From the NCBI GenBank assembly GCA_003979345.1, contig RYVZ01000043.1, positions 1 through 21,000 on the forward strand: a stretch of 21,000 nucleotides of DNA, given 5' to 3'. This document shows, piece after piece, positions 15,320 to 21,000 of this stretch. The stretch's first letter is position 1. Each line of letters starts with the position of its first letter. Made by a program: the position numbers and the translations under genes. The stretch comes from Lachnospiraceae bacterium (GTDB taxonomy: Bacteria > Bacillota > Clostridia > Lachnospirales > Lachnospiraceae). The notes below the pieces were generated by a model. The model did not search any database, was not told the origin of the DNA, and was given only the letters and a program-made list of their open reading frames with translations.

Positions 15320-17941
15320 ATGGCAAAATGGGTTTACCTATTTAAGGAAGGCAACGCAGATATGAGAAATCTTCTCGGCGGCAAGGGCGCGAATCTTGCC
15401 GAGATGACAAATCTGGGACTTCCTGTACCACAGGGATTTACGATCACGACAGAGGCTTGTACGAAGTATTATGAGGATGGCCGTAAGATCAATGATGAGA
15501 TCATGGGACAGATCATGGATTATATCGACCAGATGCAGGAAATTACCGGCAAGAAGTTTGGCGATAAAGAAAATCCCCTTTTGGTATCCGTCCGCTCCGG
15601 CGCGCGTGCGTCCATGCCCGGCATGATGGATACGATCTTAAACCTCGGCTTAAACGAAGAAGTTGTTGAGGTTCTTGCCAAGAAGTCGGGCAATCCCCGC
15701 TGGGCGTGGGACTGCTACCGCAGATTTATCCAGATGTATTCCGATGTCGTCATGGAAGTCGGAAAGAAGTACTTTGAAGAACTAATCGATCGTATGAAGC
15801 TGGAGCGCGGCGTGAAGCAGGATGTAGAGCTGACCGCAGATGACTTAAAGCAGCTTGCGGATCAGTTCAAGCAGGAATATAAGAGTAAGATCGGTAAGGA
15901 TTTCCCGAGCGATCCGAAGGAGCAGCTTGTCGGAGCAATCGAGGCCGTATTCCGTTCCTGGGACAACCCCCGTGCCAATGTATACCGTCGTGACAACGAC
16001 ATTCCGTACAGCTGGGGTACAGCGGTCAACGTGCAGATGATGGCATTTGGCAATATGGGCGATACGTCCGGTACCGGCGTTGCATTTACGAGAAATCCGG
16101 CAACCGGTGAGAAGCAGCTGATGGGTGAGTTCTTATTGAACGCACAGGGCGAGGACGTCGTTGCAGGTGTCCGCACGCCGCAGCCGATCGAGCAGCTCAA
16201 GCAGATCATGCCGGAGGTTTACGAGCAGTTTACGGAAATTTGCAATAAATTAGAGAACCACTACCGTGATATGCAGGATATGGAGTTTACGATCGAGGAC
16301 CGTCATCTGTATATGCTTCAGACGAGAAATGGTAAGCGTACGGCAAAGGCAGCATTAAAGATTGCCTGCGATCTGGTAGATGAGGGAATGATCGACGAGA
16401 AGAAAGCTGTCAGCATGATCGACCCGAGAAACTTAGATTCCCTGCTCCATCCGCAGTTTGATTCCTATGTGATCAGCAAGGCGGTTCCGGTTGCGAAGGG
16501 ACTTGCGGCTGCACCGGGTGCGGCATGCGGTAAGATCGTGTTTACTGCAGAAGATGCCAAGAGATGGGCTGCGAAGGGAGAAAAGGTCGTTCTTGTCCGT
16601 TTGGAGACTTCTCCTGAGGATATTGAAGGCATGAAGGCGGCGCAGGGTATCCTGACCGTGCGCGGAGGTATGACAAGCCATGCGGCAGTTGTTGCCCGCG
16701 GTATGGGCGCGTGCTGTGTATCCGGCTGTTCTGCGATCGCCATGGACGAAGCGCATAAGATTTTCCGCATTGGGGAGCAGGAGTTCCATGAGGGCGATAT
16801 CATTTCGTTCGACGGTACGACCGGAAATATCTATGACCGTGCGATCCCGACCGTGGATGCGACCATTGCGGGTGAGTTTGGACGCATTATGGAGTGGGCG
16901 GACAAGTACCGCACGTTAAAAGTCCGCACGAATGCGGATACGCCTGCAGATGCGCGGAAGGCAAGAGAGCTTGGCGCAGAAGGTATCGGCTTATGCCGTA
17001 CCGAGCATATGTTCTTTGGCGGACATCGTATTGACGCATTCCGTGAGATGATCTGTTCCGATACGCTCGAAGAAAGAGAAGAAGCGCTTGCGAAACTGTT
17101 ACCGCTTCAGCAGGGAGATTTTGAGAAGCTGTTTGAGGCGATGGAAGGCGACCCTGTTACCATCCGTTTCCTTGATCCGCCTCTGCATGAGTTTGTTCCG
17201 ACTGAGGAGGAAGATATCAGGAAGCTTGCAGATGCCAAAGGCAAGACGATGGATGAGATCCGCAAATTTATCGCAACGCTGCATGAAATGAACCCTATGA
17301 TGGGACACAGAGGATGCCGTCTGACTGTTACGTTCCCTGAAATCGCGAGAATGCAGACGCAGGCAGTTATCCGTGCGGCGATCAACGTACAGAAGGCGCA
17401 TCCGGAATGGAGTGTAAAGCCGGAGATTATGATCCCGCTGATCGGTGATGACAAAGAGTTAAAATATGTCAAGAAAAACGTGGTGGAGACCGCAGACGCA
17501 GAAATCGCAGCGTCCGGCATCGACTTAAAGTACGAAGTCGGCACGATGATCGAGATTCCGAGAGCTGCGCTGACCGCAGGCGATCTTGCGAAAGAGGCGG
17601 AGTTCTTCTGCTTTGGTACGAACGACTTGACGCAGATGACATATGGCTTCTCGCGTGATGATGCGGGCAAGTTCCTTGAGGCATATTACAAAGCGAAGAT
17701 TTTTGAGAACGATCCGTTCGCAAAACTTGACCGCAACGGCGTTGGTCTCTTAATGGAGATGGCGATCAAAAAGGGCAAGGAGACAAGACCGACGATCCAC
17801 TGCGGTATCTGCGGTGAGCACGGCGGCGATCCGTCCTCCGTTGAGTTCTGCCATAATATCGGACTCGATTATGTATCCTGTTCGCCATTCAGGGTACCGA
17901 TCGCAAGACTGGCAGCGGCACAGGCGGCTATTTCCAATTGA
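15320..17941 (+). CDS. ppdK: Pyruvate, phosphate dikinase
   Basis: PPDK interconverts pyruvate, ATP and phosphate with phosphoenolpyruvate, AMP and pyrophosphate; in anaerobic Clostridia it commonly serves pyrophosphate-linked glycolysis or gluconeogenesis. The 873-residue length matches the well-studied Clostridium symbiosum enzyme. The N-terminal nucleotide-binding region begins KWVYLFKEGNADMRNLLGGKGANL-like and includes VSVRSGARASMPGMMDT. The phosphorylated histidine is His454 in GGMTSHAAVVARGMG. The C-terminal TIM-barrel domain has GLCRTEHMFF and CGICGEHGGDP with Cys831, the likely acid/base. All key residues are present. It is a single-gene unit, with its own promoter upstream and a strong terminator at 18015-18054. 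Confidence 0.97.
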   Translation: MAKWVYLFKEGNADMRNLLGGKGANLAEMTNLGLPVPQGFTITTEACTKYYEDGRKINDEIMGQIMDYIDQMQEITGKKFGDKENPLLVSVRSGARASMPGMMDTILNLGLNEEVVEVLAKKSGNPRWAWDCYRRFIQMYSDVVMEVGKKYFEELIDRMKLERGVKQDVELTADDLKQLADQFKQEYKSKIGKDFPSDPKEQLVGAIEAVFRSWDNPRANVYRRDNDIPYSWGTAVNVQMMAFGNMGDTSGTGVAFTRNPATGEKQLMGEFLLNAQGEDVVAGVRTPQPIEQLKQIMPEVYEQFTEICNKLENHYRDMQDMEFTIEDRHLYMLQTRNGKRTAKAALKIACDLVDEGMIDEKKAVSMIDPRNLDSLLHPQFDSYVISKAVPVAKGLAAAPGAACGKIVFTAEDAKRWAAKGEKVVLVRLETSPEDIEGMKAAQGILTVRGGMTSHAAVVARGMGACCVSGCSAIAMDEAHKIFRIGEQEFHEGDIISFDGTTGNIYDRAIPTVDATIAGEFGRIMEWADKYRTLKVRTNADTPADARKARELGAEGIGLCRTEHMFFGGHRIDAFREMICSDTLEEREEALAKLLPLQQGDFEKLFEAMEGDPVTIRFLDPPLHEFVPTEEEDIRKLADAKGKTMDEIRKFIATLHEMNPMMGHRGCRLTVTFPEIARMQTQAVIRAAINVQKAHPEWSVKPEIMIPLIGDDKELKYVKKNVVETADAEIAASGIDLKYEVGTMIEIPRAALTAGDLAKEAEFFCFGTNDLTQMTYGFSRDDAGKFLEAYYKAKIFENDPFAKLDRNGVGLLMEMAIKKGKETRPTIHCGICGEHGGDPSSVEFCHNIGLDYVSCSPFRVPIARLAAAQAAISN

Positions 17942-18014
17942 TGCCATAGGAATTTGGGTACTTGTAGGCGAAAGTATGGAAGAATGGCTTAAAATCAAGG
18001 CTTTTAAGGCTTGG

Positions 18015-18054
18015 TGGGGTTCATCACGGTGGGTGGTGGGCCCCAACTTTTTTT
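18015..18054 (+). terminator. Intrinsic terminator of ppdK
   Basis: TGGGGTTCATCAC (18015-18027) pairs over 13 positions, including several G-U pairs, with GTGGTGGGCCCCA (18033-18045) around a 5-base loop, and a run of seven T follows at 18048-18054. It lies 74 bases after the ppdK stop and marks the end of the recognisable housekeeping genes. Confidence 0.85.
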
Positions 18055-18097
18055 GTGTCTGGATGCCGCTGATAGGATGGCGATAAGGGCAAAAATC

Positions 18098-18310
18098 GTA
18101 CTATCAGGCAAAAGTATACTTTCACGCAAAAGTCGGGGGTTTCCGTGATAGTATAAAACGGAAAGGTAAAAAGGAGTAGGATATTGGCGGTTTTAGGTGA
18201 AAAGTGTATTGGTTTGCCGGAAAATGCTGTGGAAATATGGGGGATATGATATAAACACGGAAACGGCTTGGAGTTTCCGTGATAATATGGAGTTTTGCGT
18301 GATAGTATAC
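18098..18310. repeat. Iteron-like repeat cluster in both orientations
   Basis: A motif close to GTATACTATCACGCAAAAGT recurs: + strand at 18098-18115 and 18114-18133; minus strand at 18139-18156, 18272-18288 and 18291-18310; a more degenerate + copy lies at 18249-18264. The copies at 18114 and 18291 form an 18-of-20 inverted repeat. Repeated, half-overlapping and inverted copies resemble initiator or regulator binding sites. No replication gene is seen beside it, so it could be the edge or remnant of a mobile element. The rest of 17942-18395 holds no convincing gene. Confidence 0.6.
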
Positions 18311-18395
18311 AGAAAAATTGAAAAATGGTAGCAGGGGGAAAAGGGCTGTTCGATAGCTCCTTTTTTGCTTTTCACTCCTGAAAAATAGTCGTTTC

Positions 18396-18518
18396 GTGCC
18401 ACTGGGTAAAAAACAGATAATTTCTATTGTTGGAGAGCGTGGAAGTCCACGACGGCGGCTCCTGCATTTCCGGTTTCTTGACGGCACGAAGTTGGAAATC
18501 GACACGGAAGAAGAATAA
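18396..18518 (+). pseudogene. Unassigned short ORF or gene tail
   Basis: A frame open from 18357 to 18518 can begin at GTG 18396 and encodes 40 residues ending RFLDGTKLEIDTEEE. The composition (RGSPRRRLLHF, then an acidic end) looks more protein-like than random, but there is no ribosome site and an in-frame stop lies at 18354. It may be the C-terminal remnant of a longer mobile-element gene. I cannot name it. Confidence 0.25.
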
Positions 18519-18532
18519 TGCAGAAATATAGC

Positions 18533-18553
18533 GGGGCGGTCTTGTGCCGCCCC
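18533..18553 (+). terminator. GC-rich hairpin upstream of the toxin gene
   Basis: GGGGCGG (18533-18539) pairs with CCGCCCC (18547-18553) around a 7-base loop. The toxin -35 box overlaps the loop. It may insulate the toxin promoter from upstream transcription, although only a weak T-rich stretch follows. Confidence 0.45.
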
Positions 18554-18570
18554 ATGCTTTCTGTTAAAAT
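18542..18570 (+). promoter_or_regulatory. Promoter of the type I toxin gene
   Basis: TTGTGC at 18542-18547 lies exactly 17 bases before TAAAAT at 18565-18570, which has a TG-n extension. Transcription would start near 18577, giving a 94-base leader. CCCTC at 18630-18634 in that leader can pair with GAGGG in the ribosome site (18659-18663), which would limit translation, as is common for type I toxins. Confidence 0.6.
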
Positions 18571-18670
18571 ACATTTATGGGGTACTGCCATAACGGTAGG
18601 CGGCCAGTCCTTCTTCGCAGAGGGACTATCCCTCTGACAACGGGTAAAACCGGGAAAGGAGGGATTGCTT

Positions 18671-18760
18671 ATGAGTGACTATGAACTGCTGACGGTTGTT
18701 CTGATGATTCTTGGAATCATCGTTTCGATCTTGATAGCGTACATAAACACAAAAAAGTAA
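18671..18760 (+). CDS. Putative holin-like type I toxin peptide
   Basis: This 29-residue peptide begins MSDYELLTVVLMILGIIV and ends IAYINTKK: a short polar N-terminus, one membrane helix and a basic end. It matches the pattern of the Firmicute putative holin-like toxin family (M-S/T-x-Y-E-x-L..., as in TxpA-like peptides). AGGAGG at 18657-18662 lies 8 bases before the ATG. The last codons and stop lie inside the 5' arm of a terminator shared with an antisense transcript. Excess peptide would be expected to insert in and damage the cell membrane. Assignment is by pattern and locus structure; toxicity is inferred. Confidence 0.75.
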   Translation: MSDYELLTVVLMILGIIVSILIAYINTKK

Positions 18761-18793
18761 CCGCCCCCAGCCACGGAATGCGGTTACTTTTTT
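18751..18793. terminator. Bidirectional terminator shared by toxin mRNA and antisense RNA
   Basis: AAAAAAGTAACCGC (18751-18764) and GCGGTTACTTTTTT (18780-18793) form a perfect 14-bp stem with a 15-base loop. The A-run and T-run make it functional in both directions. It includes the toxin stop codon and ends the antisense RNA from the other side, the arrangement known from Fst-type loci. Confidence 0.85.
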
Positions 18794-18843
18794 AGCAACT
18801 AAATTCTAAGGGCTGACCGTCTATCGGCAGTATTCCCTTTTGT
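18751..18843 (-). ncRNA. Predicted antisense antitoxin RNA
   Basis: Transcription from the minus-strand promoter at 18850-18878 would start near 18843 and stop at the shared terminator, giving an RNA of about 90 nucleotides. It would be complementary to the 3' end of the toxin mRNA, including the last codons. This is the layout of type I antitoxins such as RatA. No convincing protein is encoded on that strand: the 67-residue minus-strand ORF lacks a ribosome site. Confidence 0.65.
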
Positions 18844-18849
18844 GCTTTT

Positions 18850-18878
18850 ATTGTAACAGATTCCCTCGCAGATGTCAA
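18850..18878 (-). promoter_or_regulatory. Antisense RNA promoter
   Basis: Read on the minus strand, TTGACA (18878-18873) and TACAAT (18855-18850) are separated by exactly 17 bases, a near-consensus sigma-A promoter stronger than the toxin promoter, as expected for an unstable antitoxin RNA. Confidence 0.8.
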
Positions 18879-18896
18879 ACGCCGAGGGGCTTTTTT
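18863..18896 (+). terminator. Second terminator for the toxin transcript
   Basis: CCCTCG (18863-18868) pairs with CGAGGG (18883-18888), followed by GC and six T. The loop contains the -35 of the antisense promoter. A toxin mRNA ending here would be fully complementary to the antisense RNA over its length. The remaining DNA up to 19054 is AT-rich and holds no gene I can support. Confidence 0.55.
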
Positions 18897-19054
18897 CGGC
18901 TCCAAACGGCGGTGAGGGGGTGTGTTGGGGAATATTATAACCCGGATGGGCTGCGCTGGCAAGTATAAAAGAATGTTTGTGACTATTGAAAAGAATGGTC
19001 AAGAGATAAAAAATAGAACAATTAATAATTCAATAAAAAAATAAATTTGAACTA

Positions 19055-19083
19055 TTGACAACAAAAATGGACTGTGATATTCT
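19055..19083 (+). promoter_or_regulatory. Promoter of the XRE-family gene
   Basis: TTGACA at 19055-19060 and TATTCT at 19078-19083 are 17 bases apart, with a TGA extension before the -10. Transcription would start near 19090, 25 bases before the ATG at 19115, excluding the longer reading frame that begins inside the promoter. Confidence 0.7.
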
Positions 19084-19114
19084 ATGGTCAGTTGAACGAG
19101 ACGGAGGAATAAAT

Positions 19115-20137
19115 ATGAATGAAGAAATTAAAGTTCATCCGATTAAATCTTGTAAGGACTTTGGTTTGGCAAAACGGAATTTTGAGGAACTGACAAAAAA
19201 AATCAGTTCGTTACAGTTAGATTTGGAATTGGATGATGAAGAAACACCTAAACTAGAGAGTGGAATTGTGGATATGGAACAAAAGTTAGAGGAGCAGAAA
19301 CAGATCATTAATGGATTTATAAATGCACAAGCAAACTACGATTCCAAGTTTTTAAGCAGTAATCTGGATTGTTTGCTAAAGAGACATGGCCTGCGGATTT
19401 CTGACCTTGAAGAATTATTAGGTGTAAGTGCAGGATATGTTTCCAGGACTGTTAATCCAGATTCGAAGAAAAGATTGTCTGTGGATATTGTTTGGAAAAT
19501 ATCGGCGATTTTTCAAGTTAATGTCGATGATCTTTTAAATATTGATTTACAGATTCCTATCCAATCTCTGTGTGATGTAATTGCCTTTTTTAAGAAATTG
19601 AAGCAGGAGACCGATGAAGCAACAATTCATTGGAACAATCAAGGTAATAAGAAAGAAGATCATGTAGGAATATTTTTCAGAGAATTGGAAGAAGGCGGAC
19701 TGGACGGAACGAAGCGGTATAAGTACGCTCCAGATGGGAATGCAAATGAAACAAAGGCTGTAGGGCTTACGGATGACATTTTTTCCGCAGAAACCAGTAT
19801 AGGCCAACTTTATCTTTTGCCGCTTGAAGATCAATTTGGTGAAAAGGGATATGAACTGTATCGTTATACAGGCAGGGAGGATTATAATCAAAATTACTAT
19901 GATAGTGATGGCCCAGACCTAGAGTTGATTTGCTCAACTTTTGATGATAAGAGTAATATATTGAAGGGAAAATGTGATGAACTTTTTAAATCTGTCAAGT
20001 TGCATGAATCAGATTTTGTAATATCTGAATCGGCAAAAAGTTTGATTGATAGGTATTTAAATCCTAAAAAGAACAATGCATCGGATGGTTTTATGAATAT
20101 ACCAGATAGCATTGACGAAGAATTGCCATTTAATTGA
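19115..20137 (+). CDS. XRE-family helix-turn-helix protein of a mobile element
   Basis: This 340-residue protein has an N-terminal, probably coiled-coil segment (about 20-75) rich in Glu, Lys and Leu. A helix-turn-helix domain follows at about 83-141, with LLKRHGLRISDLEELLGVSAGYV-like content split over two helices and the ending VNVDDLLN typical of XRE regulators. The C-terminal 200 residues are unassigned. It ends DSIDEELPFN, which resembles the acidic tip of SSB (..DDDLPF) with one extra residue. GGAGG precedes the ATG. The gene is visibly more AT-rich than ppdK and its predecessors, suggesting recent transfer. It is probably the regulator or a DNA-processing accessory of a prophage or integrative element. 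Confidence 0.7.
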   Translation: MNEEIKVHPIKSCKDFGLAKRNFEELTKKISSLQLDLELDDEETPKLESGIVDMEQKLEEQKQIINGFINAQANYDSKFLSSNLDCLLKRHGLRISDLEELLGVSAGYVSRTVNPDSKKRLSVDIVWKISAIFQVNVDDLLNIDLQIPIQSLCDVIAFFKKLKQETDEATIHWNNQGNKKEDHVGIFFRELEEGGLDGTKRYKYAPDGNANETKAVGLTDDIFSAETSIGQLYLLPLEDQFGEKGYELYRYTGREDYNQNYYDSDGPDLELICSTFDDKSNILKGKCDELFKSVKLHESDFVISESAKSLIDRYLNPKKNNASDGFMNIPDSIDEELPFN

Positions 20138-20150
20138 GGAGGTGTTATGA

Positions 20151-20351
20151 ATGGAAGGGATAAAAACCAAAGGGGTAATCAAATGCCCTTGCTGCAATAA
20201 GGGGAAGATTTTAGCGTATGAAGATGCTGCAGGAAAATCCTCTATTCAATGTAGCAAATGTCATACATTTTTGCTGGTGGATTATGATAAAATGACCGCA
20301 GAGCCAACTTTGCGGGAAAAAGAAGTTTACAAAATGGTTGTGAATGAATAA
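20151..20351 (+). CDS. Small zinc-ribbon protein
   Basis: This 66-residue protein has CPCC (C12, C15, with an extra C14) and CSKC (C34, C37) separated by 18 residues, a classic zinc ribbon. Similar short proteins occur in phage Mu (Com) and in integrative elements, where they bind nucleic acid or regulate translation; that relation is by analogy only. GAGGAGGTG precedes the ATG by about 8 bases, and the stop of the XRE gene is 13 bases upstream, so the two are co-transcribed. An ATG at 20147 in another frame gives only a 17-residue peptide and was rejected. Confidence 0.7.
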   Translation: MEGIKTKGVIKCPCCNKGKILAYEDAAGKSSIQCSKCHTFLLVDYDKMTAEPTLREKEVYKMVVNE

Positions 20352-20399
20352 GGGAATGTTTGCTGACTGAGCAACAGGGCGTCAGATAGGACAGCCACT

Positions 20400-20462
20400 A
20401 ATAGCCAGAGCAGATTATTGGGACAGGGTATAAACCCTGCCAGATAATTTGTTCTGGCTATT
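20400..20462 (+). terminator. Long perfect-type hairpin after the zinc-ribbon gene
   Basis: AATAGCCAGAGCAGATTAT (20400-20418) pairs along its full length, with two G-U pairs, with the segment 20444-20462. An inner stem CAGGGT (20424-20429) with ACCCTG (20434-20439) continues the rod. TTTTAT follows. It is most likely a terminator separating the regulator unit from the holin gene, but at roughly 28 bp it is longer than usual. Confidence 0.6.
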
Positions 20463-20537
20463 TTATATGTGCAAAAAGGATATAGGACAAGCCATGCAGA
20501 GGATATTTAGATTATTATGAGAAAGGATGGGGTGAAT

Positions 20538-20894
20538 ATGGCAGACTACATTATTCGATTATTGGGAGGAGTTGATAAATTTCTTTCTGCGCTGATTGTA
20601 TTTATGGTAATAAATTACATAGCAGAAATGCTACTTGTGATCGTGGTGGAGGAGAAGCGTTCCAATGTGTTTTTGCTAAAGAATATGTTTAAGAAAGTAG
20701 CAATATTTATTTTAGTGATTGTCTCCAATATTGTAGGTACAATCATTGAAAGCAGTTATGCAATTCGGACGACAGTTATTCTGTTTTACATTTCAAATGA
20801 AGGGCTTGCTATATTAAAGAATATCAATCGGCTTGGAGTGCCGCTTCCTCAAATATTGGTAAAGATGCTAAATCAGATAGGGGATGGGGAATAA
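20538..20894 (+). CDS. Phage holin-family protein (toxin-secretion/lysis type)
   Basis: This 118-residue protein has three or more hydrophobic helices and the pattern of the TcdE/Cph1-type holins: FMVINYIAEMLLVIV near the start, KNMFKKVAIFILVIVSNIVG, RTTVILFYISNEGLAILKN and a C-terminal GVPLPQILVKMLNQI. In phages such holins open the membrane for the endolysin, and clostridial elements also use them in toxin release. The start at 20538 is preferred over the ATG at 20517 because GGATGGGGTGA precedes it and MADYIIRLLGG fits the family. An amidase would be expected next, but the sequence ends here. Confidence 0.8.
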   Translation: MADYIIRLLGGVDKFLSALIVFMVINYIAEMLLVIVVEEKRSNVFLLKNMFKKVAIFILVIVSNIVGTIIESSYAIRTTVILFYISNEGLAILKNINRLGVPLPQILVKMLNQIGDGE

Positions 20895-20910
20895 CATAGT
20901 TGCAGAAAAG

Positions 20911-20965
20911 TACCCCCTTATTATAGAAAGAACCCATTCCGAAATGGGGTGGGGTAAGAGGGGTA
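20911..20965. other. Nested hairpins after the holin gene
   Basis: TACCCCCTTA (20911-20920) pairs with TAAGAGGGGTA (20955-20965) with one bulge, and CCCATT (20933-20938) pairs with AATGGG (20943-20948) inside. No T-run follows. Role unknown. Confidence 0.35.
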
Positions 20966-20981
20966 GCGCATGGGGTAAAAG

Positions 20982-21000
20982 CTGTCTCTTATACACATCT
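20982..21000. other. Tn5 mosaic end: Nextera adapter at the contig end
   Basis: The last 19 bases, CTGTCTCTTATACACATCT, are identical to the Tn5 mosaic end used in Nextera tagmentation adapters. It is terminal and complete, and there is no transposase or other Tn5 sequence. It should be treated as untrimmed library adapter, not genomic DNA. Confidence 0.95.

Noticed and set aside
18098..18310. CRISPR array
   Set aside because: The repeats are short, degenerate, in both orientations and irregularly spaced, and no cas genes are present.
18122..18574. 150-residue open frame on the minus strand
   Set aside because: No ribosome site before its ATG, composition typical of a shadow frame, and it runs through the iteron-like repeats and the toxin promoter region.
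18799..19002. 67-residue minus-strand frame opposite the toxin locus
   Set aside because: It lacks a ribosome site and contains the antisense promoter within it; an untranslated antisense RNA explains the strand better.
20982..21000. Natural Tn5/IS50 end
   Set aside because: The 19 bases are the artificial mosaic end, terminal in the window, with no IS50 sequence beside it; adapter read-through is the simpler explanation.

Overview
The window looks like a chromosomal segment of a Firmicute of the Lachnospiraceae/Clostridia type, running into an accessory region at its right end. The reasons are the era-yqzL-like-recO block, a dimeric zinc-binding glycyl-tRNA synthetase, a Clostridium symbiosum-type pyruvate phosphate dikinase, Gram-positive lipoprotein signals without outer-membrane genes, strong AGGAGG ribosome sites and sigma-A promoters, often with an extended -10. 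All confident protein genes are on the + strand. The family assignment is inference from gene content; no species is claimed.

Layout. 1-64: REP-like palindromic DNA. 137-3064: large M16C zinc peptidase. 3263-5126: era, a small YqzL-like gene and recO. 5130-11361: a probable vitamin B12 uptake operon with its own promoter and a cobalamin riboswitch. It encodes a DUF4430 lipoprotein, a membrane protein joining an alpha/alpha toroid to a DUF4430 domain (the architecture of animal intrinsic factor/transcobalamin), and a complete ECF transporter (EcfT, fused double EcfA, CbrT-like S component). 11413-13536: a promoter, an unassigned lipoprotein and glycyl-tRNA synthetase. 13687-14861: a GT51 peptidoglycan glycosyltransferase overlapping by ATGA with a DUF3592-like membrane protein. 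14897-15161: strongly structured DNA and a possible 37-residue membrane peptide. 15220-18054: pyruvate phosphate dikinase with promoter and a clear terminator.

After the dikinase terminator the character changes. 18098-18310 holds about six copies of an iteron-like 17-20 bp motif in both orientations, then an unassigned short reading-frame tail. 18542-18896 reads as a complete type I toxin-antitoxin locus: a 29-residue holin-like toxin, a bidirectional terminator, and a divergent antisense RNA promoter with TTGACA-17-TACAAT. From about 19000 the DNA is visibly more AT-rich and carries an XRE-type regulator, a small zinc ribbon and a phage-type holin, as expected of a prophage or integrative element. 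The last 19 bases are exactly the Tn5 mosaic end used in Nextera library adapters, so the window almost certainly ends at a contig end with untrimmed adapter.

How the genes work together. The best system here is the B12 operon: the riboswitch senses cobalamin, surface-exposed DUF4430 and toroid domains are placed to capture a corrinoid, and the ECF complex would import it. The individual families are recognisable, but a membrane-tethered intrinsic-factor-like capture system feeding an ECF transporter is the most interesting hypothesis from this window.
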